Source of the DNA: Balanoglossus misakiensis
Taxonomy: Eukaryota > Hemichordata
Assembly (NCBI GenBank): GCA_040954595.2
Contig: CM082577.2
Span: forward strand, 1,736,001 to 1,800,000
Reading direction: 5' to 3'
DNA: 64,000 bases
The notes beneath the pieces were generated by a model that saw only the letters and a program-made list of their open reading frames with translations, made no database searches and was not told the origin of the DNA. The stretch's first letter is position 1, and each line of letters starts with the position of its first letter. The translations under genes were made by a program, and so were the position numbers. This document shows positions 1 through 12,400 of this stretch, in pieces.

Positions 1-3000
1 GATGCGGCGGGATAATTGCACAGACTGGCATTCGTATTTTGCCATCTGCTGCTTACATCCCACGCAATGAATGTGTCATTCAATTTTTAATCATCCTGAT
101 GCGGGCAAGATCAAACTTTGATCAAAATCCAAACTTTGGGTGGCTCACACGTATGACAGGTGAGCATCGCAAATAAATCAGAGATGCATACATCCTCTGG
201 TTTCCCTGTTATGCAAACTTCTGCGCAGGTAAAGTAGCATTCTATGCATTGTATCCATGGCATTCTGATGATAACTTCCTAAATCATCTTGCACATTTTC
301 AAAATTTGGGTGCACCACAAACTCAGGAATAGGTGGGTGGGGGGGGGGGGGGTCAGAATGACAACTACCCCCCTTCCAGGTGACAATGAGGCACCAAGCT
401 ATAACTTAAATCAGACTACCATTCCCCCAGAGCAGGTGTTTCCTTGTGGGCAAACTTTTTATAATATAACTATAAAGCACACCGGTGCAGTAATATCCTG
501 TTTGTTGCATTACCGGGTTTTTAACTGCACTCTGAGATTAACAAAAAAACATACAAGGGTTCGTATCTCATGATGAATGTGAACGGATCAGACAGTCATT
601 ATTGGCCGTAAATCATCCCTTTTCCAGTGCACTGTGCAAATAATACTGCATGATTTTTTGTTAGATACTCCTTTCTCAAACATGAGATTACATCGAATCA
701 GAAAAGCAGAGACGCAGAGACTGTTATCAATTTTCCTTCTTCCTTTCTGTTTTCCTGCATGAGTTGATTTATTGTGCCTGCTTTTTGTGCAGCTACAGAA
801 CAGAGGAAATACAGTGAAAGAGCACGACTTGCTGCATTATTGACAAAATGAGCAGACCCGACCGGCTGGAAACATGGTCTTCCTTGTTGACTCACACTGA
901 TGATTCTGTCAAGTGCACTACACAATATACAAGTTTGACGTTTGGACGTTAGAGGGCTTTTTGTATAAAATTTTTAAGCCTGACATGGGATTGATAGAAG
1001 TGCAACTATAAGCCCCTGAAATTTCAGCAAGTTCTTTTATATGCAGGCAACTACATGTATATACACACATACTATTAGACACACATTTTCTAGTTTGTTA
1101 CATTGTACATGTAGGTGGTGTGTATACGTGCAGTTGTACGCTCAATCAATCTTTGAAGATTAAGAACTAACCAAGCTACAATAAGACAAAAAAACTTAAT
1201 ACACACCTCAGGAGAAGTATATAGTGTTGCCTTCAAACACAAAGTGAAACTAGGAGACCAGGATAAATCAAATTCTTGGTTCCCAGGAGGTGTATACATC
1301 ATTGTATTAAACACACAGATCCAACCGCCGGTCCTTAATTCACCCGTAATTTCACCGAGAGAAGAATCTAGCTGACGTAATTAAGGTTCTGGTTTGAATT
1401 GGTCTCACAAATTCCACTTACTGCTTCCAACAAACGACACATTGCTTTTCAATTAATAAAAGGTTTGGCCCTCAAAGGCACACTTTTTCAGCAATCCTGG
1501 TCAGGCTTTGACCCAAAGTGTAATAAATTACAAAATTTCCAGCAAGCTGGGGCCACAGTGGAAAGCTGAAGAAGCTTATACACAATCCATGTTTTCCTGC
1601 CAATTCAATAAGACTTATATACTCCTCTCTTTGAACTTTGTAATGATATGTCTCCGAGCAGAAAAGCAATCTCTGGTTGATTTCAACAAAATTACCAAAT
1701 AGATGTGACAGAGTATAAATCAAATGTAATGTCTCATAAATATATATAGAGCTCTGATCATCAAAGCAATGCATATTAAAATAGGAAAGAAAGATAATAG
1801 GAAGCTATGAAGGGGCAAAGAAGAGACTTGTTTGAATTTTAATAATCAAGTGTAATTTACAAGAACAGCTGCAGACAAAAGTGACGAGTCTGGGATATTG
1901 AAATTATTCTCTCCCTAATCCAAAGGTCTCCAGATCACGGAGGTGGGGTCTACAAGCTAAGACAGCTCTCACTGTATACACAAACATTTAGACCTCAGTT
2001 GTGCTTCAAACTGTTTGGACTGATTTTTTTCCAGCAAAGCGCAATGACCAGATTAATAACACAGTCTGTATAGTCACTACACTTTTCCCAAGCACCATCA
2101 AGTGTGTCTTCACACCTTGACAATATGCACACACACTCTCATCGGAAACATAATCACTAGATTGTGTGGCGTCAATATGCATCTCTACTACCTTTTAGTT
2201 CAAAATACATTGTATATAAAAATTCTATAAAATTAAATACATGCATATAAAAACTGATGCGAAATACTGGTAGCGACGACTATTAAAAAATGCCGTAAGA
2301 AATGGAACACTAAAATATTGAATTTAAATTCGATATCGAGTGAAATATCATGATTTTTAAGAGCTCTGACATTTGATCTGCAGTTAATATTACATTGTCT
2401 GGAGACTGGCAATGCATGCTGGGCTGTTATGAATGTGCCGACATCACAATCTGCCAAACATTGAGTCAGCTGTATTTCATTTTCACACCGTGTCCTCCTA
2501 ATTTACAATTCCAAATGATTTCATCAGTCTGCGCGTCATGCACGAACTGAGCTGTCCCCCTGGGAGGCCATCATCAAATATTCATGATGAGCTGGGAAAG
2601 TTCTTTCTGTACAAGACAGACGCACAATCGAGTTACTGGAGTTAAACTTCTTCTAAGGTGAAGGACTATACCCTGCATTAAAACTATGGGAATTTTTCTG
2701 GTATTTGAATATGATAACGTGAATAGTTACTTCTGATGAAATTGTGTAATTGCGCAATGAGGATTGCATCACCATGGAAACTCATCCGATGAGGAATTAG
2801 GTTTACGTTATCCATCGACAACTTGAATCAACAAATTCCAACTTTCTGCATTTTAATATGGTACAGGAAAACCTGTCATTAGAGTCACATCTCTATAATC
2901 AGGACACCTTTTTTAATTGGACATGCAGATCTTCCAAGATGAAAGCTACATGTATACTTTGTAGTTTGAATAGAATGTGACCTGGTTTTTTTAAGGACAC

Positions 3001-3419
3001 CTCTCTATTCAGGACAGTCCCCGAAGGTGTCCTTAATAATAATAGACAGGTTTCATTGTATATGAGATGAGATGAGATCCCAGCCCATGCATAGTTTAGT
3101 CATTTCTCATCTTGTAATAGCAGAAAAACTGGGACAGTTGCATTGTACAACAGCATCTCACTTAAAAGTTTATAAGTAAACCGTGTCTGAACAGAAATGA
3201 TGCGGCAGTTATTCATCTTTTATGACACTGCAAAATGTTACAAAGCTTCCTGCCTCGCTCAGAACTCGGATCCATTTCCACTTCAGTAAATGTTCCATTG
3301 CATCCTGAGCTGTAAATCATCACTTGAGGAGGCCATTAAACGGACAACTGATGTCAGGGCCCTGTCTGATCACCACAAAAGGAATAATTGTGCAGTCGTT
3401 GTGGGGAGAGATTTCTTAC
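1..3419. other. No confident gene; downstream of last FAM227A exon found
   Basis: No exon with good splice signals and family resemblance was found here. The remaining C-terminal exon(s) of FAM227A should lie on the minus strand in this stretch or beyond the window edge. One weak candidate is a minus-strand acceptor near 799 followed by a helical, charged reading frame down to about 699. Its phase does not match the preceding donor, so it was not joined. A G-rich homopolymer tract lies at about 331-352. The rest is AT-rich unique-looking DNA. Confidence 0.5.
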
Positions 3420-6400
3420 CTCATGTGCGCCCTGTACTGCTCTTTCTGATCCTTGATGAATTTGCTGGTTGCCCGGGTACTCTCATCATACATCATCCGA
3501 TAACTCTCATCCAGCATCTTGACAGACTGGAAGGCGTCGTTGATGATTTCACGGTACGTTGGCGCATCCAGAGTGCAAGACGCGGTCAAGGAAAACGACA
3601 CGTTAAGTGTATCATTAAAATTTGCAAATAAATTGAAGACGCAATATGAGATATATGTATGAAAATTCGTAATTTCACTGACAGTGCAATTGTGCAGATC
3701 TTCATTATTGGGATTTAAAAACAGCAAAAAATGTTAAATGAATCATCCTGAAATCCATGTCAAATCCCGCAACATTCTATCCAACATATGTCTATAAGAT
3801 ATTGGAAGGTATACATGCACCATTCACGAAAAGAAAAATACCACAAATTTTGAAAATTATATGAAATATCAAAATGCTTTTTCTTCTATGATTCTGCTAT
3901 AAACCCGGCTTCTTAGCAGTTAAGAAACATTCTTTTTCCTGTTTAGTTCATGTATCAACAAAACATCTCCTTCCAGATGGAAATATTGCAGTGGGAATAC
4001 AAACTTGACGCAAACCAACACAGGTGTCTATACATGTATGTTATCCTTGTTTAGTTTAATCCCTTACGTGACACTTGCAATCTGCTGTCAATTTAGCATC
4101 AGTTACACACAACATTCAGAGTCCCAAGAGCAGTGCAGCATGGACGTATCAAAAAAACATGTATTCTGATTCCCACCTATGCCATTTTGAGGGTTATGGA
4201 CTTAATTTACATGTACCATTTGCAGAAGCATGTTTCATCTGAACCATCAAATTAAAATAATATCCAGGCCATGTTTAAATAAACAGCAACATTTCATGAC
4301 ATATTATCACTGACAACATATACTGTTTTCTTACAATTTATGACCATTGTCTGCCTTCCATACAGATGGCCTATTCAGCATTTGCGCTGCAAATACACAT
4401 ATTTTCACAGAACCAATAGTGCAAAAAGTCTTCTTTAGATGCTAATTTACTATGGTATTTTGATAAACCCATTATTGTACTATTGGACAAAGAATGCCAC
4501 CAAAATTCCCCAAGAGAAATTGTTTTCTCAGTAAATAATAAATACGGGCAAAAGAAAAGAATGCATTTTGTAATTTTTTGATGTCTGACAAAGATACACT
4601 GCTTCCCTGAACAAATAGCAAAATACATTATTTCAATCAGAGACAGGCCTGGAGCCTAGTTGAATGAATACATTAACTGACACAGTTGTTAACAAAAATG
4701 GTACTTTGTTCGGTATAAAACGACTGTTATGCTAAAAATCAATATTATTACTAAGAATGTCCTTGGCTGTTTCCTAATAATGATCCTGTGAGTTTTCCAA
4801 GCCATTCCCCTTCCACGGGCGATTTCAACTAAAACTTGTAATCAAACAGTGAACCAATTCTTACCATGTAAAATGGCCTAACCATGTTCATTTGTCAAGA
4901 AAAAAATCACTTATAGCTTGCAGCTCAAAGTGCTGATAACAAGGAAGTGGGGGAGATTAAATTTTCATTATAAATCGCACTATAGGCATCATTGTGATCG
5001 ACAATGCACTAAACAAAGGGACCATCTAGAACACATTTGGCGCTTAAGTCCTGATGAAAAAAAAAAATGCTTTTTAAGTTTTCTCCTCGGGAAAAAAACT
5101 CACAAGGAATCCCTTTCAACTAGTCTGAGTCATTTTCTGGCTGTTATTGATTCAAACTTTTTGCTCTCCAACTCCCCGCCTTCATTAACAGACCCGGCCG
5201 GTAATCTGATTAAATTGGGATTTCATTTCTCGGGAGACTGGCTCTTTCTCCTGCCGACAAAGACTCGAAGGCTGAGGGCGATAAATTAACTTTTGGCTAA
5301 TGCCCGTCCGATGAATGTAATATCAGCAATCGATTCAGTTGGTGCAATTGGATTTGCCCAAATAGTGCTCGATTTTGGATAATATGAGATTAATCCAATC
5401 ACAGAAAACCTGGTTCTTTCATATTACTGTTGCTTTTGTCGTATCAATCACCTGGATTTGAAATAATTATCATATTACCATATTTGGTAAGTGGATCAGT
5501 ATATTTGGTATGTGAATTACTATATTTGGCATATATTAAATTTGGAATTATTTACATTGTGAACATCAGGTATCTTGATGTGAACTGCAAATTTTTATTC
5601 AGAACTTTCAGGACTATTTTTTTAAGGGATAGTTATCAAGCCACTTAAAATAAAACAGCGAATCTTTCCTGATTCCATTGTGATAAGAATTTCACTTTAA
5701 GAGTTGATGCTGATTTGGAATGACAAGACTTTGCACGTGTTTTGAATCTTGTCCATGATAGGAACTTATGTGTACTACAAAACCTACAATATTGCTTTAA
5801 AGAAAGAAAATGTTCCAGTGTCAATAAAGACTTGTATTGAAAAGGAACCATTCTTTCGGAATCAATATTTCTCAATCCTGCAAAAGGGGAACTGCCAACG
5901 GGTAAGGAACAATGCTACTGTCTTATTTATATAATACACATCTTTGCCTGCCAGAAACAGATGTAATATCATTCAGACTGGGATAAAAACAAAATGCATC
6001 GACTTTTCTGGGTATACTGCAAATCGGTTTCCATAAATATTTAAGCAATGTCCTAGTATGGTCTATTAGGATGGGTAGATCCATAATGAAAAAGGTATAA
6101 ATTAGGTGACACGATATTTAGTTTAATTACCAAGTTAATTTCACACATCAACGAATCTGTTGTTCTGAGACGACTTCTCAGTCTCAGCCGAGAAGTCATT
6201 CAGCTGAAAGGGGGATATAATTTCTGTCTGGCTATATATAGGAATGATAGATAGAAATTGAGTTGCATCCATCACGACTCGCAGACAAATTGGAATCGTA
6301 TCTGGACAACTTTTTGTCACCAGTGTACACGGCCATGGGTGATTACAGCCGTAAATGAATCATCTGAGACCAGTGAATATTTCACCGCCTGATTTGTCGT

Positions 6401-9400
6401 CCTGAATACCTGATGAAATATGCAACGCATCCAAGAGGCACCGGAGATATAAAAAAAAAGTGTGAACCTATTTGTAAATAAGTGGCATTTTTCTGGATGT
6501 CCTCAGAAGGGAATATAAGGTGTGCGTTCGTTTCACGTCTGAGAGCCGCGCGCTCTGGCATGTAAATGAGAAATCTGTGAATTGGCACTTTCGTGGCAGC
6601 CCTTTGTTAATCAAATTGTCTGCAAACTGTACATGTTTGTATATTAAAAAGGTTTCCTGAAGAGTACGTTAAATTAAACAGCCATTTAAAATTTGTATTA
6701 AAGTTTTGCATACACAAGTCGCATGTCAAATCAATGCAAAGTGGGGGTAGCTCAACCTTGTCAAAAACATCTCAAAAGTTATTAAATTTTTACTCAAAAT
6801 GCTTTCAGTCTTACGTAATCGTACTTTCCTCTTTCAATGACTTAGAAATCTTTATTATTCTGAAGCTTGCTCGTCAGTGAAAGGCTTGACTCAGCCGTTG
6901 ATCTTTACCTTGCAGTCTGGTTTAGTGTATAGCTGTGCATGCCTGCTGCAGTTGCACTTTTCGTATTCACAAAAGATATTTACGTTGCCAGACATTGATG
7001 TGAACTTTATAAAGATGCCATGTAGAACACTCACAGTCACACTGAAAGTGCCTACTTCAGCATGTACTCAAAAGATGGCCACCAGTTCCGAACACAAAAA
7101 TTGTTTTGACCTAAAAAAGTGAAGACACGAGCTTATCGTTTGCGAAAATTTCCCATTTCACAGTATATGCCTAATCAAATCAGTCATACAGTGTAAATGG
7201 CATTCCTTACAAAAATCGAAAATGATGAAAGCCAGCCTCGGGACTTAATTAACCTCAAAAATATTTTTTGACTTTGTTATCCCAGGTCACAATCTGTACT
7301 CATCTGTACAAATTTGATTTTTTTAATGAGTGGTGTCATTTTGTCTTCTGGAATGCGAACTTCTGATTGCATATCAAATTATATTGAATACATTTTAATA
7401 CAATTATAGCCTTGCAATCAAACAATAAAAATCTCATTGGTATGCCATGCTGCATTTTATTCATTTGGACAGCTTGGTTTGTTTCAAGCTAACATTTATT
7501 TTAGGAAACACGTCTTGGTGAAAGATGTGACTGGCCAACAAAAACTGTTAATTTTGACACGTCAATGTGACACTTTTATTGGTACGTTCTTATTACTTCT
7601 AACCTTTAACTTGGCTGGTTATATCCTACAGCATCTCTGAAATGAAGCTTAACAGTTTGACAGTCAGATTTACCCAAACCAAAGATCCAATAGCTGCATC
7701 AAATACAGTTTCTTATTCAAATCTCTGAAGTGTGATGGAATGCCCTGCACTTCACTTAACCACTAATTCGCACATGTGCAGTCAGGATTGCTAATGTTGG
7801 GGAAAAGTGAATTTCTGCATTTGAATCTTACTTGCCAATGATGACCATGCACTGAAAAACTATTGCCTTTTTAGCATTCCGCGGGGAACAACCGGCGAAA
7901 CAAAAAATTGCCAAACACAGCCACAAGCTGCAGCTATAAATGTCCCCGTAAGTGCATGGTACGAACCCATTGATAAGACTCAATTTAGTCAAACCACAGA
8001 ATGGATCATGTAAAAAGGGGGACTCGGCAAATGTTTTGAGGATTACGGTTATTGAGCATTCAATAAGTGACTAAGCCACGCACACTTTTTTATCTGCTGT
8101 TTAATTGCTCTCCTCCATCATCGTTCATTCACTGCATGTACTGATGGTTTATCATGAGCAAAATGGATTCGAAGCCCACTTTCGCCATTCAACTCATATG
8201 ACCTCACAAGAATGATCAAGATCAAGGGCACATAGTCAGATCGGCATAAAGTACCACTCAACAGAAACCTGACATTGTCATTATTAGGCACGAGTAGTTG
8301 GAAGGTCAATGCAACATCAAAACAAATTACTATCACTGACGAAAACTCTAAATATGTTTAGTAGGTGTACTACGGGATCATCTCAATTTGGAAAGGCTAT
8401 GCCGTTTTCATTTCATAACTCTGTTGATTTTGACTCTTTAGCTGTCCTTTTTTTTTAATTTCTGGTCTAAATTGTAAATCAAGAACTAAAAGGGGAAACT
8501 GTACACTTCATCAGTTTGGCTATAAAATTTAAAACACCACCCATGACAAACAAAGCAAAATAAAAAGTGCTAACATGTCTACTTTTAAGATGCATGGGGG
8601 GGGGGGGAACTGTTAAGATAGGGGGAATAATGTTACTGTTTTACACACACTTTGGAAAGATAACGATCCTTCAATGCCTGGTTTCCGTCTCATTTTCAGC
8701 TAATTCTGACACGTTCACGTTACGAGGCTGCCGGATACACCTACACACTTCACACGCTAGAGTAGGAACCTTTTTTGATGGGCGCATAAAAACACGTCTC
8801 ATTTTTATAGCACCCCGGCAATACGCTGCCCACTCAAGCGCCGACTAACCGTAGCAGACGCACAGACAATAGGTGCGAAACTAATTAGGGGTACGCATCG
8901 ACTGATAGTGCGAGGCGAGCTTTTACCGCATTTTTCAATACCTGGTTTATACTGTCAGAGGTGGCGTATCCACTGCATAAAATGAGATAGCACTTCTTTT
9001 GAAGAGCCCATAAAAATGGATCTCACCTTGTCTTGAAAGACATGAATACATTCACACTGTATAAAGTCGTATGATGATATGCCGCAAAAGTACCATTGTC
9101 AGACAGCGCATGTGCCTTAGGCGTAACAATTCTTTTATTGAGGGGGGGGGGGGCGCTGGTGGGGAAACACAAATTTCTCTCTGCTTTCTAGCTAGGTTTA
9201 AACACTCCTGGAGAGCTACTAAGAACACAGTGCGCAGATCGATCGATGAAACGTCGTTGATGTGGAGCTGACCATGGATACACCGGTATTGCAATGCTTT
9301 CAACTCAGTGAACACTCGGCTAGCACTATTGAGCGATGCGTGCTGAGATTTTATGATTGATGTTCTTTACTGAATGAGACATACGCTTGCATATGGCTAG

Positions 9401-12400
9401 ATTTAATGTGAAACTTTGGATAAACAGATAAAAAATGGTTGAATTTATTTTCCTTGTATTCATGTTCCAAATTGCAAATCTGTGGTAGCTGAAGTTTTAT
9501 GTATAATTTAGAATGCTAAGATAGAAAGTTCACAAATGACATATATACTCCTGATTTGCACTCTGAACAAGACGGTTTCAAGGTAATGCACACACACGAA
9601 TAAAAGAATTTGTGCATCTGCACCTTTGCGGAACTGATACTGTCAACGCAGTCATGTTAGTCTTGCTTCGTTTGACTTGATTCATGCACATCACGTTGAC
9701 GTTTTAGGTCGGGATGCATTTAGCATCTTTAAACTCAGTCAACCGCGCGAGAGGGACCAACTTTACACCGGCACAGAAAGGGAACAGTTATGTCAGTCCC
9801 AGACACGTTGCTGTTTGGTTCAGACAGGGGTTGGACAGTAATCCCCCCCCCCTGCCCCTCAAAAAGAAATGCTTGTTCATTTGTCTTGTATAATGACAGT
9901 TGACACAAAGTTGTCTTGTTATTCACAAACCCCACAACCCTGTGTCATAGCAAGTACACTCCCCCTCCCCAACATGGCTTTCCCCAAAACAGCCACCCCA
10001 TAACTGAAAACATCACCAGTAAATGTGCACGTAATGGCAAAGGATATGGTGGCAGATTCCTGAGTTCAGTTCTCTGTACGACCACATTGGTTCCCACGTC
10101 ATAATGCAATCCCTTCTGATTCAGAAAGTGCGCCACCAATGGGCTCTGTCTGTGCACGTTGAACATAGTCTTGGCGAAGTCGGGTCCGCGACAGGCCGGA
10201 TGTGACTGAAAATTTAACCGAAACATTTAAGATCAAACATTGTGAAGTTGGACTCATTTATAATAAAACAATCATGAACGCATTGAAGCAATCTAAATTT
10301 AAGAAGATGGAAGGTCGGCTTAAAAGAAGTAATAAAGTAACAATTGCTATGCATACCAATACACCTGAAAGAAAATTTTATTGTGTATGTTCATTCACTA
10401 CACGCATTTCATGCTCACATCAAGTAGATCTGTACTAAGCTAATAAAATAAAAATGACTCCCTAATGAAGAGGCATTTACGGGGACAGGGAAGATTTAAT
10501 CAACAGATAGAAAGAAACAAGAATAAAATGTAAATAAAGAACACATTAATTAAGTCATTTATGCCTAGCCTGATAATTGAAAGCGAAAGAAAACCGATGT
10601 GACAAAGAAAAAAAACATTACAGTTTTCTTTGACGTATCAAAATATTCCACGCTAACAAGGTTGGCATCGGCAGCTGCTCCTCGTTACAGTCACCCTGCT
10701 GCGCAAAAATTGTGAAGAAAATTGGGGGTGGTCGCGTCTGGAATACAGCTGGAACCTGGTGCAGAAAGACTAATTTGATTTTCTGTGGGGAATAAATCTG
10801 TTTGGGTCACATCTATTGGTTTCAACCTGCTGAGGAATTGGTTGGCATATTGTTTTGTTTATTGATCCAGGCATAGCATCCCTAGCTCTGATATTCACAA
10901 GAAAGACACCGCCTCACAAATAAAATGTCTTTGCTCACTGATAGTATCACCAGTAAAGCCAATTATAATTTTATTTTTCGACATTTCTTCCCAATCTTTT
11001 GGTTAAAATCTCATTCATAAATCCAGCTGATGTGTGTGTTAAGTCTGTGTTGTTAAAATCCATGGTGAAATTCTTGATTTAATTTTAAGAGTGCACAATT
11101 TACTTTTTTCAAAGTATGTCATCATTAAAATTTATGTTGAAAATCGGGACAGAACAGAGAAAAAAGAGAAAAGAAAATAACCCGACAATGCATACCAAAC
11201 AGAACAGAACAGAACAGAACAGAACAGAATAGAAATATTCAAGAAAGTTGTGGTATCCCTACCTCCCTCTTTTTCTTGTCAGGTGGCTGTCTCATTGTAG
11301 ACATGGACGTGACATGGGTAATGCTGGCGTTGGATTGGTGGGCACCCTCTATACCGCTCTTGCTGCTCTTGGCACCGTCTTGCAACATGTCGCTCTCGGA
11401 CCTGATGGTGTTTCGGGGACTCTTAGAATGGCTGCTGCTCCTGTCTGGGCTTCGGTCTGGACTGCGGTGTCTGTACGGTTTCTGGAGTTTGTTGTCGGCC
11501 GCGAGTGACGGCCTGGGTCTGAAGGTGCTCTTCCGTGGGCTCCGCGAATACCTGCGCATGTGCATGTGCGGAGGTGCCGTATCCTCGGCCGTTTCGTCGT
11601 TCTCGAAAAACGTGTTTTCAGTGATGGGAGTCAGTGCGTCCGGCCGCATCTTCCCACCACCACCGCCAAACTCGGCGCCGTTGAGGCTCATCTTCGGCTT
11701 CACCCCCCGGTTGAGATTCCCCGCCCGCAAGCTCCGTGGCGAGATCTGCTTCTGAGCGTCAGACACTGAACCAATATAGTCACTCTCAGACTGGCTACTA
11801 CTCGTGGTGGTAGACGAGGCATTGCTCACTTTCGTATCCCGTCTGAGACTGGGCCTCCTACGCTCTGCAGCTTTGCCGTACTTTGTAGAAAGCACCATTG
11901 AGGATGTTGGGCTAGTGTCTGACACTGTCGATGCATCGTTACTCGACCGAGAACTTTCGATTGACAGGAAGTCCAAGTCCAGTATGTTCCCTTGAAAGAG
12001 TGAAAAAAAAAGCCTGTGAATAAATTCTCCCATCTAAACACAAATGCACGGATATAAAAGTGTACGTTATTACTTGTATCATCACACAGGATCAATTTTT
12101 ACCTTTCTTTGACTTGGAGATGGCCTCCGTTTTCTTCATTCCCGACGGCTCTAAATCTTTACTATTCCAGGCCATGTACGACCTTGGCATGGGTTTGACA
12201 CCAGAGATCCACTGGGACGTCAGGTCGCAGATATCGGACTTGAAAGTGTCGTCAAACTGTCGCCATGACGACGGGAATGCCTCGCAGAAACTGCTGTAAA
12301 TGCTCTGCGCCAGCACATCTGGGTAATTCTATGAATACAAAAGTATACATTCAGGCTTGCGTATGTCAATTGAACACTGGGCAAAGAGTTTCTATACAGT

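Noticed and set aside
699-799. Candidate last exon of FAM227A (minus)
   Set aside because: A good acceptor and a charged helical frame, but the phase does not fit the donor at 3420, and no intermediate exon was found.
3573-3683. An ordinary AG acceptor near 3683 for the last FAM227A exon found
   Set aside because: It would insert about 36 non-conserved residues (a Cys/Phe-rich stretch) before the family block. The U12 AC acceptor gives a precise join to the conserved motif.
11248-11995. Plus-strand reading frames opposite the long FAM227A exon
   Set aside because: They are shadows of a low-complexity minus-strand exon that has correct splice sites and phase.
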